Assembly (NCBI RefSeq): GCF_949987535.1
Contig: NC_080067.1
Coordinates: 82,361,985 to 82,425,984 of the forward strand
Direction: 5' to 3'
DNA from: Balaenoptera acutorostrata
Lineage: Eukaryota; Chordata; Mammalia; Artiodactyla; Balaenopteridae
Length of the DNA: 64,000 nt
The notes under the pieces are model-generated. The model was not told the DNA's origin, did no database searches, and saw nothing but the letters and a program-made list of their open reading frames with translations. Of the stretch, positions 57,301 to 59,909 are shown piece after piece (the stretch's first letter is position 1; each line of letters begins with the position of its first letter). The translations under genes and the position numbers were made by a program.

Positions 57301-58598
57301 TGATTTTTACCACTGAAACACATATCCTCCAGTCTTGCTCATTTCAGTCCCATTATCCAAGTAATTACGGACATTCTTTAGGCCAAAAATCTAGAGGTAA
57401 CTCTGATTATTCTCTTTCCCTCACATCCCACTTCAATCCATTAGGAAGATTTGTTGGTACTGCTCCCAAAATACAGCCCAAATCCAACCCTTTCTCATCC
57501 TTACCACTCTTATTCAAGTTATAAGCATCGCCTCTACCTGAACTTCTCTAAGAGTCTCCTAAATGATCTCTCTGCTTCCACTCTTAGAGCTCATTCTTCA
57601 TATAGCAGCCAGGATGATCTACTCAAACCCAAAATTAGGTTTTATATAACTCTCCAGCTTAAAACTCTCCAATGGCTTCCTATTACATTAAACTCAATCC
57701 AAACCCCTTATCATAGCCTAGAAGGCCCTACGTAACCTGTCCCATTCCTACCTTTCTAACCTCACCTTCCACCACTCTATTAATTGTCCGTATTGCTTCA
57801 TTGTCTTGGTTTTCTTTCCATCCCTTGATCTGTAGTGAAGGCTTTCTGCACTGGCTATCATCTCTGCCTTGACCTTCATCCACTGCATTCTTAAGACTGC
57901 CGTCTTTCACATCTTTTAGGTCTCTGTTCAAATGTAACCCTCTCAGAGAGGCCCTTGACCACCATAAAGTCACTATCCATTGCCCAGTTTTACTTTCTTT
58001 ATTTACAATAAATAGTGATGAGCATCATCCCCTCACTAGGATGTAAACTTCTTAAATTCATTGAGGGCAGATATCAGGTATGATTTTTTATATTTCCCAT
58101 GACAGTTTTCCTGGGCATGTAAGAACACCAATAAATATCTAATATCAATTATAAGATAGAATATCTGTAATCTGCAAAACTATAAAATTTTCTAAAGCCA
58201 GACATAAACACAGAGAAACTATAAAAAGGGTGATGACATGATGAATACTATTTAGTATAAGTTCAGAACCACATGATTCTTGACTTGAAAAGTTCTCCTA
58301 AACTAATCAAACACTAATTTCTATTTAGACCACTTAAATTTCATTACAATGACAACCACTAAGCAAATGATTCTAATGGAGCAAACCGATGTCTTACTTA
58401 ATGTTATAATGTCCAGTTTTCAGTGTACATCTATCAGGAAGCTGAGCCAGTTTTCTCGAGAGCTTTTTAAAATACTTTCTGCACTCCTGCATGCCTGTGC
58501 CTTGTTCATAGTCAGTAGAAGCAGAAAGTGGCAGTCCATCTCTGACACGAATGACTGAGGCAGATAAAATCATAGACATTTCAACTGACAGAGAAGAC
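11497..58598 (-). CDS. SEC22A: SEC22A, vesicle-trafficking protein SEC22a (partial gene; five coding exons, last exon outside window)
   Basis: Five minus-strand exons join as 58579..58398, 45063..44900, 43698..43504, 25404..25289 and 11562..11497, giving 723 nt (241 codons) of open frame. The translation starts [18 protein letters not shown] and is recognisable as SEC22a along its length. Known family role: an ER/Golgi membrane protein related to yeast Sec22, acting in ER-Golgi traffic, with an N-terminal longin domain and several C-terminal membrane spans. SEC22A and SEC22C lack the canonical R-SNARE helix of SEC22B. Residues 1 to about 120 are the longin domain, about 120-180 the linker, and membrane segments start near residue 186. 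The human protein has about 307 residues, so the missing 66 fit one last exon below coordinate 1. Junction phases (2, 1, 1, 0) all match and no stop or frameshift is seen, so the gene looks functional. No CpG-rich promoter is visible; the 5' UTR exon must lie above 64000. Confidence 0.95.
11909..12262 (+). mobile_element. Long CHR-type SINE with internal duplications, plus strand
   Basis: Begins 'ggacttccctggtggcgcag', has 'gggtttgatccctggtccag' and a long body in which 'gagcc...gccacaactatt' blocks recur several times before 'agccaaaaataaataaatt'. Flanked by a perfect target-site duplication GTACAACACCCCAG at 11895-11908 and 12263-12276. It lies about 350 bp upstream (gene sense) of SEC22A exon 5. 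Confidence 0.9.
12277..13424. other. Intronic sequence, mostly unassigned
   Basis: AT-rich. An A-run lies at 12396-12411. 13160-13400 resembles an antisense old L1 3' region ('aaatggaatcatagttttac'), but I cannot assign it firmly. Confidence 0.4.
13425..13620 (+). repeat. MIR SINE, plus strand
   Basis: 'gcatgtttctggactcaacc' then 'tctcggttcaaatctttact', 'tattagctgtacgatcatgg' and a tail 'agtaactgacacagagtaag'. The MIR layout is clear; diverged. Confidence 0.7.
13862..14240 (-). repeat. L2 LINE 3' part, minus strand
   Basis: 'ttccattcaataaatagtca' then 'cttatgggccaagtactgtg', 'aggaaggcagatacaaagaa' and 'gaattccaggcaaagggagt' are the antisense L2 3' segments in the expected order. Confidence 0.65.
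14241..15326. repeat. Intronic sequence with old L1-type 3' end pieces
   Basis: 14560-14880 ('gattatgcaggagaatgtcc', then 'ctttctggaagtttgaattc') and 14880-15230 ('agtggttgactctggggagg') resemble plus-strand 3' ends of old LINEs. 14241-14560 is unassigned. Confidence 0.45.
15342..15628 (+). mobile_element. Long CHR-type SINE, plus strand
   Basis: Begins 'gggcttccctggtggcacag', with 'gggttcgagccctggtctgg' and the long body 'gagcctgcgcgtctggagcc' and 'ctccgcaacaagagaggcgc', ending 'agccaaaaataaataactaa'. Perfect target-site duplication TTAAAGGACAGGTGG at 15327-15341 and 15629-15643. It lacks the 24-bp duplication seen in the 16.9-kb copy. Confidence 0.93.
15644..16931. other. Intronic sequence, mostly unassigned; possible L2 and L1 debris
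   Basis: 15950-16330 is purine-rich and may be antisense L2. 16400-16680 resembles an old L1 3' region ('taataattcggaaaaattca', then 'gatatgtatatatatgg'). No exon is seen on either strand. Confidence 0.4.
16947..17287 (+). mobile_element. Long CHR-type SINE with 24-bp internal duplication, plus strand
   Basis: Begins 'gggcttccctggtggcgcag'. The 24-bp unit beginning 'gcgatgaagagcggtcc' occurs at 17137-17160 and again, slightly changed ('gcgatgaagagtggccc'), from 17161. Diagnostic 'gtgccccgcgacgggagggg' sits upstream. Tail (AAAT)n then (CAAA)n. Perfect target-site duplication AAAACTTTCCTCTTG at 16932-16946 and 17288-17302. High CpG content suggests a fairly recent insertion. Confidence 0.95.
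17303..18094. other. Intronic sequence; short MIR-like start, rest unassigned
   Basis: 17310-17410 ('gcagaaaagaaaaatgagat', then 'ggtcacaaagttagttaact' and 'ccaggtattctgacttccag') is like minus-strand MIR. The remainder shows nothing recognisable. Confidence 0.45.
18110..18457 (+). mobile_element. Long CHR-type SINE with 24-bp internal duplication, plus strand
   Basis: Same subfamily as the copy at 16947: duplicated unit at 18298-18321 and from 18322, with 'gtgccccgtgacgggagggg' upstream. The tail is (AAAT)n, then 'aagaaaatcc', then about 24 A. Perfect target-site duplication AAAGAAATGTTGAGG at 18095-18109 and 18458-18472. Confidence 0.95.
18473..19786. other. Intronic sequence, nothing recognised
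   Basis: No exon or confident repeat. A short (CAAA)n lies near 19713-19730. Confidence 0.4.
19787..19834 (+). repeat. (TG)n microsatellite
   Basis: About 48 nt of TG repeats with one TATG interruption near 19823. It sits at the end of the antisense L1 that follows, so it may have grown from that element's A/T-rich 3' end. Confidence 0.9.
20374..20533 (-). mobile_element. CHR-type SINE with extra 3' segment, minus strand
   Basis: The SINE body, read on the minus strand, begins 'gggacttccctgatggtcca' at 20533 and reaches its first A-run near 20424-20415. About 30 bp of non-SINE sequence follow (20414-20383), then a second A-run (20382-20374). The whole insert is bounded by TATCCATTCAC at 20363-20373 and 20534-20544, and the interrupted L1 sequence resumes cleanly outside. 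The extra segment therefore came in with the SINE. Confidence 0.85.
20989..21297 (-). mobile_element. Long CHR-type SINE, minus strand
   Basis: Minus-strand reading begins 'agggcttccctggtggcgca' and has the long body without the 24-bp duplication. The tail is (AAAT)n followed by about 25 bp of mixed A/T-rich sequence (around 20991-21015) before the duplicated target TAGCCCATTTTTT at 20976-20988 and 21298-21310. Inserted in the antisense L1. Confidence 0.9.
22881..23081. other. Intronic sequence, nothing recognised
   Basis: Short unassigned stretch between L1 pieces. Confidence 0.4.
23101..23289 (-). mobile_element. Short 5'-truncated L1 3' end, minus strand
   Basis: Antisense of a cetartiodactyl L1 3' UTR: 'aattgatttacaatgttgc'-like sequence near 23130, 'tgctgtacagctaagtgatt' and 'ttccctgtgctatatagtag'. 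Only about 190 bp long. Bounded by TATACTACTTGCTTAGTTT on both sides (about 23086-23104 and 23289-23307), showing a separate insertion with extreme 5' truncation. Confidence 0.85.
23308..24799. other. Intronic sequence with a MIR-like piece
   Basis: 23862-23995 resembles minus-strand MIR ('gcaatgaaactgaggaccag', then 'ctcaaggtcaccgagctaat'). The remainder is unassigned; no exon-like ORF with splice sites is seen. Confidence 0.45.
24800..25110 (+). repeat. L2-like 3' fragment, plus strand
   Basis: 'gacttctttgcctccccaat' then 'gtccccagaataactctaaa' and 'agtagataataaataaatat' follow the L2 3' pattern loosely. Divergence is high, so this is tentative. Confidence 0.4.
25289..25404 (-). CDS. SEC22A: SEC22A fourth coding exon (residues 181-219, first membrane span)
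   Basis: 116 bp. The acceptor is CTTTTATTTTCCAG and the donor GTACTGTG (weaker than consensus after +3). It encodes [18 protein letters not shown] followed by [19 protein letters not shown]. The hydrophobic stretch from about residue 187 to 204 is a membrane segment. The exon ends on a complete codon (Gln219), so the next junction is phase 0. The exon is isolated between introns of about 18.1 and 13.7 kb. Confidence 0.95.
25405..27679. other. Intronic sequence, mostly unassigned
   Basis: Part of SEC22A intron 3. A purine tract (GA)n lies at 26161-26185. 27340-27420 may be a small L2/MIR piece. I see no exon or RNA gene. Confidence 0.45.
27680..28079 (-). repeat. L2 LINE 3' part, minus strand
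   Basis: 'attaagcaaatactttttgt', 'aatctgccctcaaggcactt' and 'actgcattccatgcagagaa' follow the antisense L2 order (size and status of animals-style stop-rich 3' region). Confidence 0.55.
28080..28320 (-). repeat. MIR SINE, minus strand
   Basis: 'tgccaggcaccaagtgcttt' then 'ataatctcattttatccttc', 'caggaaactaaggtttaggg' and 'actctaggactcacgctctt' and 'aaccactttgctattg': a long, clear antisense MIR. Confidence 0.8.
28552..28765 (-). repeat. MIR SINE, minus strand
   Basis: 'ctgtcccatttatccttcaa', then 'ctgaatctcctcatctataa' and 'aagccagacagctagtaagt' with 'gcccatgctctttctacaat': an antisense MIR-like order, with a partly inverted or rearranged middle. Confidence 0.55.
28820..29715 (-). repeat. 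L2-related ORF2 remnant, minus strand
   Basis: Purine-rich sequence such as 'gggccaagggcaaatccttg', 'agccacagtagcctaggaag' and 'agaccatcaagaagaaagac' matches the antisense coding part of old L2/CR1-type LINEs as I remember it. No usable frame. Confidence 0.45.
29716..30353. other. Intronic sequence, nothing recognised
   Basis: 29980-30160 resembles an L2 3' body on the plus strand ('catgtccttcaaggctccaa', then 'tttcccatcttgaaagcag'), but only loosely. Confidence 0.4.
30369..30730 (+). mobile_element. Long CHR-type SINE with 24-bp internal duplication, plus strand
   Basis: Third member of the duplicated subfamily: unit at 30560-30583 and from 30584, with 'gtgccccgcaacgggagggg' upstream. The tail is composite: (AAAT)n, 'agtagctatt', an A-run, 'ttggagtcatcaaaat', then another A-run. 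Perfect target-site duplication AAAAATAGAGGTGTC at 30354-30368 and 30731-30745. Confidence 0.95.
30882..31204 (+). mobile_element. Long CHR-type SINE, plus strand
   Basis: Begins 'gggcttccctggtggcgcag', body without the 24-bp duplication. The tail is (ATCA)n, 'aagaaatcttt', A-run, 'gttgctt', A-run. Perfect target-site duplication AAAACTCTCATACA at 30868-30881 and 31205-31218, inside an old L1. Confidence 0.93.
31716..32265 (+). repeat. Probable solitary LTR remnant of an endogenous retrovirus
   Basis: This block interrupts old L1 3' UTR sequence and is GC-richer than its surroundings. It has an LTR-like end region with 'cacgtggctcctggtggtgt' and 'gctccatgagtataacaaac' followed by a pyrimidine-rich stretch, recalling ERV1/MER-type LTRs. 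I see no retroviral genes and cannot fix the ends or target duplication, and the strand is inferred. It could instead be another repeat class. Confidence 0.35.
32366..32499 (+). mobile_element. Very short L1 3' end insertion, plus strand
   Basis: About 134 bp of an L1 3' UTR ('acacaacatggggaatatag', then 'ttttgtaataactgcaaatg' and 'aacctttataaattgtataa') bounded by AGAAAGAACTGT at 32354-32365 and 32500-32511. Confidence 0.75.
32586..32875 (+). mobile_element. Long CHR-type SINE, plus strand
   Basis: Begins 'ggcttccctggtggcgcagt', ends 'agccataaataaataaataa' plus an A-run, body without the 24-bp duplication. Perfect target-site duplication AAAATGTTGATATAG at 32571-32585 and 32876-32890. Confidence 0.93.
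32996..34097. other. Intronic sequence, nothing recognised
   Basis: SEC22A intron 3. Several A-runs (33060-33075, 33119-33128). No exon-like ORF. Confidence 0.4.
34098..34316 (+). mobile_element. hAT-type nonautonomous DNA transposon
   Basis: Begins 'gcagggtttgccagacatga', then 'cataggccaaatccagccta' and 'ttttgtaaataaagttttac', and ends 'agaaaaagtttgctaactct'. The ends are imperfect inverted repeats. A second copy of the same family lies at 44343-44573. The exact family name is not recalled with certainty. Confidence 0.75.
34317..34889. other. Intronic sequence, nothing recognised
   Basis: Unassigned intron 3 sequence. Confidence 0.4.
35262..36446 (+). mobile_element. Younger 5'-truncated L1 nested in the old L1, plus strand
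   Basis: C-terminal ORF2 and 3' UTR of a cetartiodactyl L1: 'aaataaacaaatgggtccta', then 'tggtgggaatgtaaattggt', 'aagatgtggtacatatatac', ending 'ctatacttcaatagaataaa'. Near-identical flanking ATATAAAGACACAA (35247-35260) and ATATAAAGCACAA (36447-36459) mark the duplication. A small internal duplication ('ccaatgtaaattgg') lies near 35715-35745. Confidence 0.85.
36311..36364. repeat. (TG)n(TA)n microsatellite
   Basis: About 54 nt of TG repeats passing directly into TA repeats within the L1 3' UTR, where related L1s have 'tgtatatatatgtat'. All alternating purine-pyrimidine. Confidence 0.92.
38191..38560 (-). repeat. Old L1 5'-region remnant, minus strand
   Basis: 'ttaggcacagaattctacat' then 'gcagttattttcttttatcc' and 'attgtcttctggcttccatg' match the antisense 5' region of old L1s; the related stretch at 41640-41770 has the same order. 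It contains a GC-rich alternating tract at 38291-38321. Confidence 0.6.
38561..38990. other. Intronic sequence, nothing recognised
   Basis: Unassigned; AT-rich palindromic 'atatattctatataatatat' near 38872-38891. Confidence 0.4.
38995..39440 (-). mobile_element. Old L1 3' end, minus strand
   Basis: Antisense L1 3' UTR: 'aaaattcacccttttaaagt', 'tctatggatttgcctattct', 'tttgtttatccattcatcag'. It stops near 39440, where younger L1 sequence begins without a T-run. Confidence 0.75.
39441..41405 (-). mobile_element. Younger L1 ORF2 fragment, minus strand, both ends truncated
   Basis: Minus-strand ORFs show ORF2 C-terminal motifs: [34 protein letters not shown], and '[18 protein letters not shown]' in the last third. 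The 5' side stops near 41405, within the reverse transcriptase region ('ttttgtcaaaagctttttct'). The 3' side lacks the L1 3' UTR and A tail. Confidence 0.85.
41480..42720 (-). mobile_element. Old L1 5' region, minus strand
   Basis: Antisense 5' region of an old L1: 'gcttatctgcaaatatcttt', 'ctccattgtttctgttgaga', 'gagcttcctggagtagaaga', 'aattccagaatttccatttg' and 'ttagataacatattttaaca'. Together with 38191-38560 and 38995-39440 this suggests one old antisense L1 broken up by later events. Confidence 0.65.
42721..43503. other. Intronic sequence next to SEC22A exon 3
   Basis: No repeat confidently recognised. This flank begins right at the donor side of exon 3. Confidence 0.45.
43504..43698 (-). 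CDS. SEC22A: SEC22A third coding exon (residues 116-181, linker)
   Basis: 195 bp. The acceptor is TTTTATTTTACATAG and the donor is a strong GTGAGT at 43503-43498. It encodes [18 protein letters not shown], then [19 protein letters not shown], then a Ser/Gly-rich stretch ending KGAGKISS. This is the linker between the longin domain and the membrane region, in the place where SEC22B would have its SNARE helix. A second possible donor (GGTGCTG then GTAAGATT) lies exactly 15 nt inside the exon, in the same phase, and would remove five residues (GKISS) if used. Confidence 0.95.
43699..44342. other. SEC22A intron 2, first part in coordinate order
   Basis: AT-rich with a short (ATTAC)n run at 44123-44146. 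No other feature seen. Confidence 0.5.
44123..44146 (+). repeat. (TTACA)n short tandem repeat
   Basis: About five units of TTACA in intron 2 of SEC22A. Confidence 0.85.
44343..44573 (+). mobile_element. hAT-type nonautonomous DNA transposon, second copy
   Basis: Same family as 34098-34316: 'caggagtcaagcaaactaat', then 'cataggccaaatctagcctg', 'tgcctatggctgttttcaag', ending 'gtctgccaacctctg'. It lies in the short intron 2, about 330 bp from exon 2. Confidence 0.78.
44900..45063 (-). CDS. SEC22A: SEC22A second coding exon (residues 61-116)
   Basis: 164 bp. The acceptor is TTTACACTGTAG and the donor GTAAGG. It encodes [20 protein letters not shown], then [20 protein letters not shown] and PYCFIEF: the central and C-terminal part of the longin domain. 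This matches the Sec22-family pattern in which a short strand leads into the FLDEL helix. It ends one base into codon 116 (Asp, completed by the next exon). Intron 2, downstream in gene order, is only about 1.2 kb, and intron 1 is about 13.3 kb. No frame damage. Confidence 0.95.
45280..45365 (+). mobile_element. Extremely truncated L1 3' end, plus strand
   Basis: About 60 bp of an L1 3' end ('tcactttgccgtatagcaga', then 'acattgtaaatcaactatat' and 'tccaataaaaatt') plus an A-rich tail. Target-site duplication AAAAAAGTGGAATGTAT at 45263-45279 and 45366-45382. Confidence 0.88.
45383..46199. other. Intronic sequence, nothing recognised
   Basis: SEC22A intron 1. No exon or confident repeat. Confidence 0.4.
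46200..46690 (+). repeat. Old LINE 3' end, plus strand
   Basis: 'ctaaagagacacaactaaat', 'ggatcctgtgccagagaggg', 'ataactgtactatagttaag', 'ctctcaaatggttcagacaa' and 'caacttttctgaaagtttga' are a widespread mammalian 3'-end pattern (old L1 by my recollection). A small (ATAG)n run lies near 46540-46560. Confidence 0.55.
46691..48454. other. Intronic sequence; one old repeat-like block
   Basis: 47030-47230 ('cacatgactcaaattttaaa', 'ccttccagagagagtttatg') is a common interspersed-repeat pattern I cannot name. The rest is unassigned. Confidence 0.4.
48455..48765. repeat. MIR (minus) followed by L2 3' end (plus)
   Basis: 48455-48545 resembles minus-strand MIR ('ccacttagtatgaactaggc'). 48570-48760 is a plus-strand L2 3' end with 'atgctccatgagagagcagg' and 'cacaataagtgctcagtaaa'. 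Confidence 0.6.
48766..50102. other. Intronic sequence with an L2 3' piece
   Basis: 49630-49770 is minus-strand L2-like ('agagcacctagcatatgtcc', then 'caaagaccaagtccctgcct'). The rest is unassigned. Confidence 0.45.
50119..50262 (+). pseudogene. Short processed retrocopy (3' UTR end) of an unidentified mRNA
   Basis: 144 bp bounded by a perfect 16-bp duplication AAAAAAGGGTTTGATG (50103-50118 and 50263-50278). The inserted piece ends with AATAAA (about 50236), then about 18 nt, then an A-run, as in a polyadenylated mRNA. It does not resemble L1 or SINE ends in this window. This is the signature of L1-driven retrotransposition of a 5'-truncated transcript. The parent gene is not recognised, and a rare repeat family is the alternative. 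Confidence 0.65.
50279..51345. other. Intronic sequence, nothing recognised
   Basis: SEC22A intron 1. No exon or repeat identified. Confidence 0.4.
51368..51680 (+). mobile_element. Long CHR-type SINE, plus strand
   Basis: Begins 'ggcttccctgctggcgcagt', B-box-like 'gggttggagccctggtctgg', body with 'gccacaactactgaagccca' as in the 11.9-kb copy, ends 'gcagccataaataaataaat'. Target-site duplication AAAAAGACTGTATG at 51346-51359 and 51681-51694; a few bases ('gctgtatg') separate the left copy from the SINE start. Confidence 0.9.
51694..51805 (+). repeat. MIR fragment, plus strand
   Basis: 'ccatttattagctttgtgac', 'tttgaacaagtttctttaca' and 'agttccctcatctgaaaata'. The SINE above inserted at its edge. 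Confidence 0.7.
51806..53553. other. Intronic sequence, nothing recognised
   Basis: SEC22A intron 1. No coding signal with splice sites. A C-rich run lies at 52927-52942. Confidence 0.4.
53556..54833 (+). mobile_element. Mariner DNA transposon, full length, TA target duplicated
   Basis: 1278 bp. The ends are inverted repeats: 'ttgggttggccaaaagttcc' at the left and 'actttttggccaacccaa' at the right (53556-53575 and 54816-54833). Each end is flanked by TA (53554-53555 and 54834-54835), the mariner target duplication. The length equals that of intact mariners, with no large deletion. The terminal sequence matches the mariner common in ruminants as I recall it. It carries a dead transposase gene and lies in SEC22A intron 1. 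Confidence 0.93.
53739..54766 (+). pseudogene. Mariner transposase pseudogene
   Basis: About 342 codons from ATG 53739 to TAA 54764-54766, the normal size. The N-terminal helix-turn-helix is represented by [20 protein letters not shown] and, further on, [20 protein letters not shown] (54000-54060). The catalytic region keeps [13 protein letters not shown] (first Asp, but the usual Trp after GDEK is Arg), HQDNARPH (second Asp) and [12 protein letters not shown] (third Asp). Several stops (for example TAG before SPDV, and TGA where Trp is usual near the C-terminus) and frame shifts inactivate it. Confidence 0.9.
54836..56189. other. Intronic sequence, nothing recognised
   Basis: SEC22A intron 1. 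T-runs at about 55739-55750 and 55928-55938. No exon or clear repeat. Confidence 0.4.
56190..58140 (+). repeat. L2 LINE fragments, plus strand
   Basis: Two related stretches. 56190-57040 has 'ccaggatctggccccacgct' and 'tctacacctggaattgccct'. 57100-58140 has 'gcagccaggatgatctactc', 'aaaactctccaatggcttcc', 'cctagaaggccctacgtaac' and 'ggtctctgttcaaatgtaac', ending 'aagaacaccaataaatatct'. This is the L2 coding 3' part and 3' UTR in order. No intact frame. Confidence 0.75.
58398..58598 (-). CDS. SEC22A: SEC22A first coding exon (5' UTR tail and residues 1-61)
   Basis: The ATG is at 58579-58577 with G at -3. A second in-frame Met is codon 3. The exon encodes the beginning of the longin domain, with [19 protein letters not shown] and ending KTGHYNI plus two bases of the next codon (AA, completed by T of the next exon to give Asn61). 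The donor GTAAGA follows at 58397. A pyrimidine-rich acceptor (TTTTGTTTTAG) places the exon start at 58598. A second CAG at 58587-58585 could start the exon at 58584; both lie in the 5' UTR and do not change the protein. The frame stays open upstream of the ATG through the acceptor, but that part does not resemble the family. Confidence 0.95.
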
Positions 58599-58679
58599 CT
58601 AAAACAAAATGAACAATTTGGGTTAGGCAAGAAATTAAAGCCAAAGCTGATAAACACAGTGCAAAAATGTGTAACTCAC

Positions 58680-59345
58680 TAATAATCAAAGACATACTAA
58701 TTAAAGCAATGATATACCATACTTTCCTTCACAAATTAGCTGTTAAAAAAAATACTTACTTCTTTCTGGCATTTCCAGAAGTATATGTGGAAGTACATAT
58801 TGGAATAAAAACCATTCTCAAAACAATCTGTTGATATTCAACAAGAGTTTAAAAATATTTATGCCCTTTGACCACAATAAATTTATATACATAACCCTAT
58901 CTTAAAGAAAATAATCAGAATTAGACAAGATTTTAAACAGAAAGACATTTTTCTCATAGAAATAACTGAAAACAACCTAAACGTTCAACAATAGGGGGAT
59001 GGTTAAACAAATTATGGTACACCCCTATGATGGAATATAATGCAACTAAAAGTTGTTTGTTAAAAATAATTTAGTAATGTGGTAAAATGCTTATATGTTA
59101 GGTAGAAAAAAAGCAGGATCAAAACTGCATATGTTGTTTTCCATAAAGACACAGAGAAGGAAGAAGGGAGGGACAAATAGAGAAATAGATATTGGAAGGA
59201 AACATGACAAAATTAGAATGCTTATCTCCAGGAAATAGTATTATGGGTGATTGTTATCATTTTATAATTTCCTAAATTTCTGTAATGTTCCACAATGAGC
59301 ACATATTACTTTTATAATCAGAACAAATGTTTTTATTTAAAATAA
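58680..59345 (+). repeat. Old L1 3' end, plus strand
   Basis: 'atttatgccctttgaccaca', 'aacgttcaacaataggggga', 'aattatggtacacccctatg' and 'tatctccaggaaatagtatt' are old L1 3'-end segments in order. It begins about 80 bp upstream (gene sense) of the first coding exon. Confidence 0.7.
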
Positions 59346-59372
59346 ATTTTAAAGCTAAAGGAATACTACTTT

Positions 59373-59482
59373 TTTTTTGGTCATGCCATGAGGCACACAG
59401 GATCTTCCCCCACCAGGGATCGAAACCGTGCCCCCTGCATTGGGAGCACGGAGTCTTAACCACTGGACTGCTAGGGAAGTCC
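59373..59482 (-). mobile_element. Short CHR-type SINE, minus strand
   Basis: Minus-strand reading begins 'aggacttccctagcagtcca' and has 'gcacggtttcgatccctggt'. Target-site duplication TAAAGGAATACTACTTT at 59356-59372 and 59483-59499. Confidence 0.88.
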
Positions 59483-59645
59483 TAAAGGAATACTACTTTA
59501 AATGTTGTTCTCAATCTTTTTATCAGAAAGCAAATCATAATGACCTTTTTTATTATATTCTAATCATGCTTTACAAAAATAGATAAAAGGACTGCATAGG
59601 CCTATGCAGGTCTGAAAGAAATCAGGTAAATAGTCAAACTTCAAT

Positions 59646-59665
59646 AAAATACACACACACACACA
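59646..59665. repeat. (AC)n short microsatellite
   Basis: About 18 nt of AC repeat directly before a MER5A-like element. Confidence 0.8.
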
Positions 59666-59850
59666 GTGGTCCCCTGTGTAAAAACCATTGGAATTTTGAT
59701 TAGAAATGCAGATTTCTGGGTCCACCCTCCCCCCAAAAATTCTGATCCATTGACTATGGGGTGGGGTTTGAGAATTTTCCATTTTCAGCAAATTCCCTAA
59801 GTAATTACTATGCTTATTATCTAAGGATCATACTTTGAGAAACACTGAAT
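59663..59850 (+). mobile_element. MER5A-like hAT/Charlie nonautonomous transposon
   Basis: 'cagtggtcccctgtgtaaaa', 'gattagaaatgcagatttct', 'tggggtggggtttgagaatt' and 'actttgagaaacactg': the MER5A order with CAG...CTG ends. Confidence 0.8.
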
Positions 59851-59884
59851 TAAAACATGTTCACAGTCTGAAATTAAGTGATAA

Positions 59885-59909
59885 CTCTTTCCTGCCAGGC
59901 AGGAAAGAG
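59885..59909. repeat. Perfect 12-bp inverted repeat (hairpin, 1-nt loop)
   Basis: Left arm CTCTTTCCTGCC (59885-59896), one A, right arm GGCAGGAAAGAG (59898-59909). All 12 pairs match. Confidence 0.95.

Noticed and set aside
56586..57735. Overlapping plus-strand ORFs of about 90 residues in the 56.5-57.8 kb region
   Set aside because: They fall in L2 LINE sequence and are broken remnants, not a gene.
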